Source of the DNA: Vallitalea okinawensis
Lineage (GTDB): Bacteria > Bacillota > Clostridia > Lachnospirales > PQDH01
DNA length: 64,000 nucleotides
Reading direction: 5' to 3'
Assembly (NCBI RefSeq): GCF_002964605.1
Contig: NZ_PQDH01000007.1
Coordinates: forward strand, 248,001-312,000
The notes under the pieces were generated by a model. The model ran no database searches and was not told where the DNA came from. It saw only the letters and a list, made by a program, of their open reading frames with translations. The translations under genes were made by a program, and so were the position numbers. Shown here in pieces: positions 54,043 through 61,453 of the stretch (position 1 is its first letter; every line of letters starts with the position of its first letter).

Positions 54043-54915
54043 TTATAGTTTTAAGTCTAAACCGCTTGCTTTGTTATCAAGCATTTTCTTAATAATATCT
54101 GCTATATGTGCTCCTGCTTCTGCAGCCGGTGTACCACCTTTATGAATATTTGAAATGACTGTACGATTGGATTCCGGCATACCAACTGTCGCCTTGTAAG
54201 CCATGTAACAACTCATACTTTCACCTGTTGCAAGTCCCGGTCTTTCACCAATAAGTACTACTGTTACCTCTGCATCCAGTACTTCAGATACTGCATCCAT
54301 GGCTGGAACACGACCGTACTTAACAAAGAAAGGTGTGCCCATCTCAATGTTATAGGCTCTCAATCCTTGCTGAATTGCCATAATTGCATCCTTAGCATTG
54401 GTTTCAACTGCTGTAGAACTTAGTCCATCAGATACATAAATCTGTACACGCGGCTTTGCCTTGCACTTCTCTTTCAACGTTTTAATAGCTTCTTCATCAA
54501 ACTTTCTACCAAGGTCAGGACGTGTAAGATACTCATCCTTATCCTTACATACCGTATTTACTGAGAACTCTCCGATATCCTTGATGAATTCATCAGATAC
54601 GTTATTGAATACAGCATCTTGGGCTACAGCATGGTCTGCTCTGAACCGAAGTAACGTCTCTGTTCTATATCTTGGACCAGCTCTCCATATACCTACTCGA
54701 GCAGGTGTTCTTTCTTTTAACTTCATGTATGCATCTTCGTTCTCTGGATTTGGAACATTAAATATTTTATTGGTTTCTAAAGCTGTTATATCAGGTATAT
54801 TAGCATCGTCAATAGGTGTGCATACTGGAGCTTCTTCCTTAGCTACTGGAGCTTCCGCTTCCATCTTACTTAATATATCTTCAATCATACTTTTGATCTG
54901 GTTTTCAGAAATCAC
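54043..54915 (-). CDS. eutC: Ethanolamine ammonia-lyase small subunit
   Basis: 290 residues, GTG start 4 bases after GGAGGGATAT. An N-terminal amphipathic helix (SMIEDILSKMEAEA) and Pro/Glu-rich linker (about 1-45) probably target the lyase to the shell. The conserved core has TPARVGIWRAGPRYRTETLLRFRADHA, SDGLSSTAVETNAKDA and ERPGLATGESMS. Together with EutB it binds adenosylcobalamin and splits ethanolamine to acetaldehyde and ammonia. Confidence 0.96.
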   Translation of the reverse strand: MISENQIKSMIEDILSKMEAEAPVAKEEAPVCTPIDDANIPDITALETNKIFNVPNPENEDAYMKLKERTPARVGIWRAGPRYRTETLLRFRADHAVAQDAVFNNVSDEFIKDIGEFSVNTVCKDKDEYLTRPDLGRKFDEEAIKTLKEKCKAKPRVQIYVSDGLSSTAVETNAKDAIMAIQQGLRAYNIEMGTPFFVKYGRVPAMDAVSEVLDAEVTVVLIGERPGLATGESMSCYMAYKATVGMPESNRTVISNIHKGGTPAAEAGAHIADIIKKMLDNKASGLDLKL

Positions 54916-54929
54916 TCATATCCCTCCTT

Positions 54930-56297
54930 CTACTTCAAGAAAATTGATGCATCTCCAGCTTTTGCTGTTAACTTACCGTTTTCATATAACCCCATTTTCT
55001 CCAACCACTGCTCAAATTCTTTAATAGGTCTTAAATTAAGAACTTGTCTGAGGGATGGTGCTTCATGATATCCAGTACATTGGTAGTTAAGCATAATATC
55101 ATCGCCATTAGGGATACCCATGAAATAGTTACAACCTGCTGCTGCTAATAACACACCTAGGTTCTCTATATCATTCTGATCTGCCTTCATATGGTTGGTA
55201 TAACATGCATCTACCCCCATTGGAATACCTGTTAATTTACCCATAAAATGATCTTCAAGACCTGCACGGATAACTTGCTTATTATCGTATAAGTACTCGG
55301 GACCAATGAAACCAACTACTGTATTTACTAGGAATGGATTGAACTTCTTAGCAAAACCATAGCATCTTGCCTCAAGGGTAACTTGGTCTACGCCATGATG
55401 TGCTTCTGATGATAGCTCTGATCCTTGACCAGTTTCAAAATACATCACATTAGGACCTGTTGATGTCCCTTCTTTTAGCATGAGTTCTTCGGCATCAGCT
55501 AATAGCTGTCCTGTAACACCAAATGCTTCATTAGCTTTCTCCGTTCCAGCAATACTTTGGAATATCATATCAGCTGGAGCTCCTTGCTTAACAGCTTCCA
55601 TCTGTGTTGTTACGTGAGCAAGTACACAGTTTTGTGTTGGAATCTGCCATTTCTGCTTAAGATCTTCAAACATTTTAAGGACGTTCTTAACACTCTCTAC
55701 AGTATCATTAACCGGGTTAAGACCTACTACAGCATCTCCAACACCATAGCTAAGACCTTCTAATAATGAAATCATAATTCCATCAAGATCATCTGTTGTA
55801 TGGTTAGGCTGTAGACGAAAAGCCAATGTACCAGGAAGACCAATAGTCGTATTACAATGAGCTGTTACTCTTATCTTGCTAGCACCGTATACCAGGTCTA
55901 AGTTAGACATAATCTTAGTTACAGCTGCTACCATCTCACTTGTCAAACCTCTACTAACACGACGGATCTCTGCCCCTGTGGTATTCTGATCAAGAATCCA
56001 CTCTCTTAGTTCAGCTACTGTCCAATTTTTGACACTGTTATAGATTTTCTCATTAACAGCATCTTGAATAATACGTGTTACCTCATCTTTTTCATAGGGT
56101 ACTACTGGGTTATTTCTAAGGTTCTCAAGTGTCATGTTACTTAATACTTCTTTTGCTGCAATCATTTCGGTTACTGAGCTGGCTGCAATACCTGCTAGCT
56201 TATCACCAGATTTCTCTTCATTGGCTCTTGCAAGCACTTGCGTTACATTGTCGAACTGATATACAGTTCCAAAAAGCTTTGTTTTAAGTCTCATCAT
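54930..56297 (-). CDS. eutB: Ethanolamine ammonia-lyase large subunit
   Basis: 455 residues, GGGAGAG upstream (a second ATG follows directly). Conserved stretches: KSGDKLAGIAASSVTEMIAAK, the active-site barrel GDAVVGLNPVNDTVESV, ILAHVTTQ-type segment, FETGQGSELSSEAHHGVDQ and MGVDACYTNHMKADQND. It is the catalytic AdoCbl-dependent subunit. Gene order eutA-eutB-eutC is standard. Confidence 0.97.
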   Translation of the reverse strand: MMRLKTKLFGTVYQFDNVTQVLARANEEKSGDKLAGIAASSVTEMIAAKEVLSNMTLENLRNNPVVPYEKDEVTRIIQDAVNEKIYNSVKNWTVAELREWILDQNTTGAEIRRVSRGLTSEMVAAVTKIMSNLDLVYGASKIRVTAHCNTTIGLPGTLAFRLQPNHTTDDLDGIMISLLEGLSYGVGDAVVGLNPVNDTVESVKNVLKMFEDLKQKWQIPTQNCVLAHVTTQMEAVKQGAPADMIFQSIAGTEKANEAFGVTGQLLADAEELMLKEGTSTGPNVMYFETGQGSELSSEAHHGVDQVTLEARCYGFAKKFNPFLVNTVVGFIGPEYLYDNKQVIRAGLEDHFMGKLTGIPMGVDACYTNHMKADQNDIENLGVLLAAAGCNYFMGIPNGDDIMLNYQCTGYHEAPSLRQVLNLRPIKEFEQWLEKMGLYENGKLTAKAGDASIFLK

Positions 56298-56349
56298 TTC
56301 TCTCCCTTCTTCATGGCTATATAAGTGTTAATTTAATAAATTATTGCCA

Positions 56350-57783
56350 TTAGTAACTTAGTAACAGTGTTTTTACAATTACAGGGACAACATTACCATT
56401 AGCTATGGAATGACCAATATCAATATAATCACCATTGTCAACCTGTACTGAATCTATACAAACCACATCTTTCTTAAAATTAAGATGGGTTCTTAACGTT
56501 TGACCAAGGACTTTTGCCATGTCATTCTGAATAATGATTACCAGAGGCTTATCCTTCTTAATAGTCTCTGCCATTCCTTCAATAATGCACCTAGATAACT
56601 CAGTAATATATTGAAAACTAGCACTTTTCTGCCCCCGAAAAGCAAGAGCTACGTGCTGATCATCACTCTCTAACTGAAACCACTTTAACTTGTCAGAAAT
56701 GATCTGACGCAATCTATGTAAAGGTAAAGCTTCGTCTTCTTCTGTAAGTTTTAATATAGGGATATTTTTTAGAGGTAATGCTTCCTCAGAAAAAGTAATA
56801 GTACTACCACTAATATCCGTGGTATGGGTACCTGCCCCGATTACTGTAGCTCGAATAGTCTCTCCAGACATTACTACTTCTACTTTCTTATCAATACCAC
56901 TCTTTGCTATGGCCTGCCCTAGCAAAATACCAATATCACCAAACTGAAATAGGTCCTCTTCTTCTATCATTTGCACACAGTCAGCAACTCCACCAGAATA
57001 AGTAACAATATCAATATCATAATCCCGTCTAAGGTCATGATCTGTTGCTATTACATCAAGCAAAGCTGTCTTAGTTCTAACACCTACTACCTCTTCCAAC
57101 AACTGTGCCATCCGTTCGGTTATAAGCTCTAATTCCACCTGCTCTAAGATTCTACCTTCTTCGATATGAATACCAATACTCTCACCTAATAACTTAATCT
57201 TATGAGAAGCATACAGTACTCTTCTGTTTTTGCCATCTAATTTAATCAATCGGCCACCAATATCCAAGCAAGCTGTGTCAATCACATCACCATTTTTGAA
57301 TACGGCAATATTCGTCGTACCTCCACCAATGTCTAAATTGGCTACAGAACATGACCGGTCCTTAGACACTTTGGCTGCATTAGCGCCTTTACCAGCAATA
57401 ATTCCCTCTAGCACAGGTCCTGCAGTAGCCACAACGAAATCCCCAGCTAATCCACTAAGAACCTTCAATACTTCCCTAGCATTCTCCTTACGAGCCGTCT
57501 CACCTGTAATAATCACTGCACCTGTATCCACTTCAGAAGGTTTGACACCTGCCTTATGATACTCTTCTTCAATCAACTGCCGAACCTGTTTCACATCTAT
57601 CTCTGTCACCGATCTAAGGGGTGTAAAATGTATTTCACTTTGATAAATGACTTCTTTATCCACAATTTTAATACAAGGCACAGTTACCATATTAGCTGTA
57701 TTTCTTACTAACAATCGACTAAACACCAACTGAGTAGTAGACGTCCCTATATCAATCCCAACACTCAACATTTGCTGTTCCAC
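56350..57783 (-). CDS. eutA: Ethanolamine ammonia-lyase reactivating factor
   Basis: 477 residues; the GTG at 57783 is preferred because AAGGAGG lies 9 bases upstream (a TTG adjoins that site, an ATG is 4 codons inside). Actin/Hsp70-like ATPase: SVGIDIGTSTTQLVFSRL, GAVIITGETARKENA, NLDIGGGTTNIAVFKNGDV and TYSGGVADC. EutA exchanges damaged cobalamin in EutBC for fresh cofactor using ATP. It is the first gene after the EutV-controlled terminator at 57.95 kb. Confidence 0.95.
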   Translation of the reverse strand: MEQQMLSVGIDIGTSTTQLVFSRLLVRNTANMVTVPCIKIVDKEVIYQSEIHFTPLRSVTEIDVKQVRQLIEEEYHKAGVKPSEVDTGAVIITGETARKENAREVLKVLSGLAGDFVVATAGPVLEGIIAGKGANAAKVSKDRSCSVANLDIGGGTTNIAVFKNGDVIDTACLDIGGRLIKLDGKNRRVLYASHKIKLLGESIGIHIEEGRILEQVELELITERMAQLLEEVVGVRTKTALLDVIATDHDLRRDYDIDIVTYSGGVADCVQMIEEEDLFQFGDIGILLGQAIAKSGIDKKVEVVMSGETIRATVIGAGTHTTDISGSTITFSEEALPLKNIPILKLTEEDEALPLHRLRQIISDKLKWFQLESDDQHVALAFRGQKSASFQYITELSRCIIEGMAETIKKDKPLVIIIQNDMAKVLGQTLRTHLNFKKDVVCIDSVQVDNGDYIDIGHSIANGNVVPVIVKTLLLSY

Positions 57784-57838
57784 TACCACCAACCTCCTTC
57801 AAGTACCAGAAAAGTAAGTATTCGTTTTCAGGAAGCAC

Positions 57839-57878
57839 AGGAAAATTTGATCCCTTGCGAGTAAGATGAGCTTTCCTA
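57839..57878 (-). promoter_or_regulatory. Shared leader element, copy 2 (eutA)
   Basis: On the minus strand TAGGAAAG, then CTCGCAAG, then TTTTCCT, matching the copy in the eutS leader (61116-61158) in order and spacing. The outer blocks can pair, leaving CTCGCAAG in the loop. Identity unknown; it lies after the terminator. Confidence 0.6.
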
Positions 57879-57920
57879 TGCTAGAATAAAAGTGACTTTG
57901 TCACGTAAAATAGTAGATTT

Positions 57921-58000
57921 AAAAAACAACGAAGCCAAAAAGATATTATTTACTAATATCTCTTTGGCTTCGTCGCCTTCCTAAGTACATCGTTGTACTT
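57921..58000 (-). promoter_or_regulatory. EutV antitermination site and terminator before eutA
   Basis: P1 (58000-57983) has stem AAGTAC/GTACTT and hexaloop AACGAT, with the A1/G4 bases known to be read by EutV. P2 (57977-57966) has stem GGC/GCC and loop GACGAA (G4 kept, A1 replaced by G). P2 overlaps the 5' arm of a strong terminator, ACGAAGCC...GGCTTCGT (57973-57929), followed by TTTTTT. EutV~P binding to P1/P2 would prevent the terminator and allow eutA-eutG transcription. Confidence 0.85.
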
Positions 58001-58001
58001 A

Positions 58002-59411
58002 CTATTCACTTTTAAAATCAAACATGGTCTTTGTTCCTTCTAGACTGGATTCAATTGTCAAATGCCCAGATAGCTTATCCTTGACTATCTGCTCTACAAT
58101 CTTCTGACCCAGCCTTCCACTTTTCACAGATTCTTTATTAAATCCAACTCCATTATCGATCACCGATATACTGGAATACAGAGAACCCTTCTGAATTCTA
58201 ATCTCTATAGCACCTTCATCTAGATCTTTAAAAGCATGATCCACCGAATTCTGCAAAAGTTCATTAACTACAAGTGCTATGGATGTTGCTTTATCACTAT
58301 TAACAATAACACTGTCGCCTTTTACCTCAATCTGCACTCTCTTATCCGGTGAAATACCATATACCGCCGTGGTATCTTTTAGCTTAGATAGAATGGTCTT
58401 AATATCAATATCATCCACACCTTTTTGAGCTAACAACTCATGGGTAACTGCTATGCTTAATATACGACTAATACTTTCATTAAAAGACTTCTTAACCTCT
58501 TGATTATCAATACGTCTTGATTGAAGATTAAGTAGGCTTGCTATGGTTTGCAAGTTATTCTTTACACGGTGATGAATTTCTTTTATTACCACAGACTTAA
58601 GAATCAGTTCCTTTTCTTTCTCCTTTACATCTGTGTTATCCTTGATAAACATAACAACACCATTAATTTTATCCTTATGCTTTAAAAATGCATATTTTGT
58701 TTGTAAACAAAGGTTGCCAATGGTCACTTCACAGGTCTCATAAGAAGAATCAGACCAAATCTTCTCAAAAGATATACCACCAAGGACCAAATTGTCAAAG
58801 CTCATACCAACAATATTATCTCGATATCCTAACTTATTGTAAAGCTTAATAGCACCTGGATTAGCATATGTAGCTATCTTCTTGTTATTAAATATAATAA
58901 TGGCTTCATTCACATGATGGGTAATGTTACTTTCTTGCTCTTTGAAAGATAAAAGAGTTTCACTTAAGTGCTCTGTGGTCTCTGAGAGAATTTCCATCTG
59001 TCTCGACTGTGCTAAGTGCTGGGTCACATCCATTTCCATGATGAGCACCCCAATCACTTTGTTATTATTATTCTTGATCGGTATGGTATTTTGTATGACC
59101 GTTTTATTTTCTTGGGTAATGGCTTTTAAGTCTCTGGTTGCCATGCCCACTTCTAGTGTTCGAAGAGCTGCTGGCTCATTAACACGATAGGCTAATTGTC
59201 CTACAACTGATGATTCATACATGGATTTTCCTATGGAGGGTTTTGCTTCTGCTACAACAATGGCTACATCTGAATCTTTGATAAGACAATCAATGAAGAC
59301 GTCGGCCCGTACTAAATCGGCAATCATCGGCAGCATCTCAGAAGTTTTAATTAACTTCTCAATGTCACTTTGTGATAAATCCGTATGTTTTACACATAGT
59401 TTTTCAATCAT
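58002..59411 (-). CDS. eutW: EutW sensor histidine kinase
   Basis: 469 residues from the ATG at 59411 (GGAG 8 bases upstream). The N-terminal PdtaS/EutW-type GAF-like sensor (5-150; GKSMYESSVVGQLAYRVNEPA) is followed by a PAS-like domain (170-270). The HisKA_2 domain has the phospho-His in KEIHHRVKNNLQTIASLL (near 285). HATPase motifs are NELLQNSVDHAF and VIDNGVGF. There is no membrane segment. It senses ethanolamine in the cytoplasm and phosphorylates EutV. Confidence 0.95.
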   Translation of the reverse strand: MIEKLCVKHTDLSQSDIEKLIKTSEMLPMIADLVRADVFIDCLIKDSDVAIVVAEAKPSIGKSMYESSVVGQLAYRVNEPAALRTLEVGMATRDLKAITQENKTVIQNTIPIKNNNNKVIGVLIMEMDVTQHLAQSRQMEILSETTEHLSETLLSFKEQESNITHHVNEAIIIFNNKKIATYANPGAIKLYNKLGYRDNIVGMSFDNLVLGGISFEKIWSDSSYETCEVTIGNLCLQTKYAFLKHKDKINGVVMFIKDNTDVKEKEKELILKSVVIKEIHHRVKNNLQTIASLLNLQSRRIDNQEVKKSFNESISRILSIAVTHELLAQKGVDDIDIKTILSKLKDTTAVYGISPDKRVQIEVKGDSVIVNSDKATSIALVVNELLQNSVDHAFKDLDEGAIEIRIQKGSLYSSISVIDNGVGFNKESVKSGRLGQKIVEQIVKDKLSGHLTIESSLEGTKTMFDFKSE

Positions 59412-59444
59412 ACCCTTCACTCCAAATTATTTCACCTTTTTTCT

Positions 59445-60023
59445 TTAGCTGCTTTTTTCATTAAGTATAATTGCCTGGGCAATGTCTTTCATAGAACGAC
59501 CCTTATTCATACTCAGTTTTCGTATTTTTTTATAGGCATCCTCTTCTGACATACAGTAATTTTTAATAAGAACGCCTTTAGCTTTCTCAATAAACTTACG
59601 ATCCTCTACTTGCTGTTTGGCTTTCTTAGCGTCATTTTTAATGTTTTCAATTTGCCTGCTCTTAGATAAGGCTATCTCAATGGCTGGAAGCAGGTTCCTA
59701 TCATTAATAGGTTTTACGAGATATCCCATCACACCTAGGTTCTTAGCTTCTTCAATAAATTCTTGTCCGCTATAGGCTGTCAATAAGATTATACAATTGG
59801 TTAACTGTTCTTCTGTAATAATCTTAGTAGCTTTTAGACCATTAAGCAGTGGCATCTTCACATCCATTAAGACTAAATCAGGTCTAAATTCTCGACACAA
59901 TTCAATGGCATCAAAACCATCAGAAGCTGATCCTACTACGTTGTAGCCAGCATCTTCAAGAATTTCGCAGAGATCCATTCTAGTAACAGGCTCATCATCG
60001 GCTATTACTATCCTTTTAGTCAT
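59445..60023 (-). CDS. eutV: EutV response regulator with ANTAR RNA-binding domain
   Basis: 192 residues from the ATG at 60023 (GGAGGAG upstream). Receiver domain with acidic pair DD at 9-10 and phospho-acceptor D54 in LVLMDVKMP. A coiled-coil (about 125-140) leads to the C-terminal ANTAR domain (AKGVLIKNYCMSEEDAYKKI, followed by LSMNKGRSMKDIA). Phosphorylated dimers bind paired hairpins with A1/G4 loops and block terminators; two such sites are visible in this window. Confidence 0.96.
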   Translation of the reverse strand: MTKRIVIADDEPVTRMDLCEILEDAGYNVVGSASDGFDAIELCREFRPDLVLMDVKMPLLNGLKATKIITEEQLTNCIILLTAYSGQEFIEEAKNLGVMGYLVKPINDRNLLPAIEIALSKSRQIENIKNDAKKAKQQVEDRKFIEKAKGVLIKNYCMSEEDAYKKIRKLSMNKGRSMKDIAQAIILNEKSS

Positions 60024-60137
60024 ATATTCTCCTCCAAAGCTATTCATAATATGTGTCATGACTTTGTTTGCTAAGTCATAACCACAGTGTGATTTATCAT
60101 CACACTTATCCTGTGTTTATCATGTTGTATTTTACAA

Positions 60138-60172
60138 GTTATACCATACGTTATCTTAGGGTATGGTATAAC
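60138..60172 (-). promoter_or_regulatory. Long hairpin over the eutP stop codon
   Basis: GTTATACCATAC and GTATGGTATAAC form a perfect 12-bp stem whose loop contains the eutP TAA. A second hairpin (AGTGTGAT/ATCACACT, about 60089-60109) follows before eutV. No T-tract; probably RNA stability or partial attenuation. Confidence 0.5.
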
Positions 60173-60600
60173 ATGCTATTGGTTAGATATTCTTGTACTT
60201 GATTAATGCCTTCATGATTATAGGAACTAACGCTAAATATTTCTTCAGCACCAGCCGCCCGTAAACACTCTTCATGCCAAGTTACATTGTCCGGCTTGAG
60301 GTCTATCTTAGTAATAATACCTATTGTAGGTTTATTAAATATGGATGCAAAATTAGGTGGATAGAGTGACCTATCGTCGGTACAATCTAATACCAATCCA
60401 ATCACATCGCAATCATAAGATGCTGTAATTAATGCCTTATAAAACCTTGGGTTTTCAAGATATTCACCTGGTGTATCTAATATACTATTATAGTATTCCA
60501 TTGTTTGAGTCTTTTTATATTCTATTTCTTGTTGGTTCATCACTTGTGTTAATGTTGATTTCCCACTTCCTGAGCGTCCAATCAATATTATCTTTCTCAT
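60151..60600 (-). CDS. eutP: EutP/PduV small GTPase-like protein
   Basis: 149 residues from the ATG at 60600 (GGGAGTG upstream). P-loop GRSGSGKST at residue 8, DTPGEYLENPRFY near 42, GLVLDCTDD and the TKID base-recognition motif near 98. EutP is reported as an acetate kinase-like or GTPase protein; PduV relatives associate with the shell and its movement. It lies between eutS and eutV. Confidence 0.92.
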   Translation of the reverse strand: MRKIILIGRSGSGKSTLTQVMNQQEIEYKKTQTMEYYNSILDTPGEYLENPRFYKALITASYDCDVIGLVLDCTDDRSLYPPNFASIFNKPTIGIITKIDLKPDNVTWHEECLRAAGAEEIFSVSSYNHEGINQVQEYLTNSMLYHTLR

Positions 60601-60669
60601 TATATTCACTCCCATTATTTCTTATGTCTGTATTTATGCTCTGTAGTGGAAGTTCTATATTTACATTCT

Positions 60670-61017
60670 CTATGATCTTGTTATTTTAGCTGGTGTAAAG
60701 GCAAGCACATTTTCAAGGACATTTAAAACCTCTTTCAATGCCGATTCCACACTGGATACATCGCCAACGATGATCAATGAACCACTAAAACGATCAACAA
60801 ATCCTATCTCTATACCAGCGGCTTTTGTTGCTACATCAGCTGCTATTATGGCTGCTTCACTAGGTGTAATGGTGAGAATTCCAAGAGCATCACTGTATTC
60901 GGCGGATAATCCTATTTTTTTGTATATGTTGTTTTGTGGGTTAGCGATCAAATGAGCTAATGTCACCTGTTTACCTGGCACATATTCTTGTATAACTCTT
61001 TGTTTACTTTGCTCCAT
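60670..61017 (-). CDS. eutS: BMC-H shell protein EutS
   Basis: 115 residues from the ATG at 61017 (GGAAAGG upstream); upstream in-frame codons belong to the leader. A circularly permuted BMC domain: [17 protein letters not shown] at the N-terminus, [23 protein letters not shown] and [16 protein letters not shown]. EutS hexamers are bent and are thought to sit at facet edges. First gene of the EUT operon. Confidence 0.95.
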   Translation of the reverse strand: MEQSKQRVIQEYVPGKQVTLAHLIANPQNNIYKKIGLSAEYSDALGILTITPSEAAIIAADVATKAAGIEIGFVDRFSGSLIIVGDVSSVESALKEVLNVLENVLAFTPAKITRS

Positions 61018-61115
61018 CGTATCAACCTTTCCAAAACTAACTGATATCTTACTGCACAAACATTTGTACACATGAAAAGTAGCTACGCTACGTCTTCCTT
61101 TGGAAGTTTTTTCGT

Positions 61116-61158
61116 TAGGAAAATATGGTTCTTGCGAGCAAAATGCAGTACTTTCCTA
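61116..61158 (-). promoter_or_regulatory. Shared leader element, copy 1 (eutS)
   Basis: TAGGAAAG ... CTCGCAAG ... TTTTCCTA on the minus strand, with outer arms able to pair over 7 bp. It matches 57839-57878 in the eutA leader. It lies just after the terminator T-tract, within the leader that is transcribed only when EutV is active. Confidence 0.6.
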
Positions 61159-61161
61159 CAC

Positions 61162-61249
61162 AAAATAAAAAGCTCGCCAAAAACGCTATCCTATATCGTT
61201 TTTATGCGAGCCTCATTGCTCTTTTAGGATTACACGCCGTTGTGTAATC
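61162..61249 (-). promoter_or_regulatory. EutV antitermination site (P1, P2, terminator) before eutS
   Basis: P1 (61249-61228): stem GATTACAC/GTGTAATC, loop AACGGC. P2 (61221-61208): stem GAGC/GCTC, loop AATGAG. Both loops have A1 and G4, the EutV recognition bases. The 3' arm of P2 overlaps the 5' arm of a terminator with stem GCTCGC/GCGAGC extended by AAAAACG/CGTTTTT (61211-61172), followed by TTTTTATTTT. This is the standard EutV switch. Confidence 0.92.
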
Positions 61250-61273
61250 AACTTTATTGAATTGTTTAATCAA

Positions 61274-61302
61274 ATTATAACAAAAACCAGTGAATAAATC
61301 AA
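61274..61302 (-). promoter_or_regulatory. Sigma-A promoter of the EUT operon
   Basis: TTGATT (61302-61297) and TATAAT (61279-61274) on the minus strand with 17-base spacing. Transcription would start near 61267, giving a leader of about 250 nt before eutS. Confidence 0.8.
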
Positions 61303-61349
61303 CTGTCTCTTGTAAACAATTTCTTGAAACAAGCAAAATCTATACTGAC

Positions 61350-61397
61350 TCAATGCATGTTGCCCAAAAATTTTTAGAGAAAGTAAGCTTGGGTTAA
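61350..61397 (+). pseudogene. Remnant of a ROK-family gene 3' end
   Basis: Reading + strand, the frame ends SMHVAQKFLEKVSLG then TAA. The ROK gene ends SLHVAQRFLEKLSLD then TAA at 41147. About 43 of 49 bases match, with four of the six differences at third codon positions. No homology is seen upstream of 61350, so only the last 15-16 codons remain. Confidence 0.8.
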
Positions 61398-61453
61398 TGC
61401 AAAAGAGATTCCCCTCTGCCTAAGAGGCTATACAGGAAAGATTGAGAGGTATT

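Larger units (their letters stand above)
61018..61453. other. Leader of the EUT operon and intergenic region to the membrane gene
   Basis: 436 bases with no intact gene. From right to left: weak terminator-like CCTCT/AGAGG hairpin (61410-61425), ROK gene remnant, eutS promoter, EutV P1/P2 site with terminator, shared 40-nt element, two short hairpins (CTTCC/GGAAG, GTAGC/GCTAC) and the eutS ribosome site. Details are in separate entries. Confidence 0.8.

Noticed and set aside
54461-55024. A 187-residue + strand ORF over eutB/eutC
   Set aside because: Antisense shadow caused by codon bias of eutC; no ribosome site or recognisable domain.
61018-61350. AdoCbl riboswitch in the eutS leader
   Set aside because: No B12 box or conserved aptamer core is visible. 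The structured parts are explained by EutV P1/P2, the terminator and the shared 40-nt element.
42233-61397. Transposase, integrase or tRNA that would explain island mobility
   Set aside because: None is found inside or at the borders. Only the ROK 3'-end repeats support mobility or recombination.
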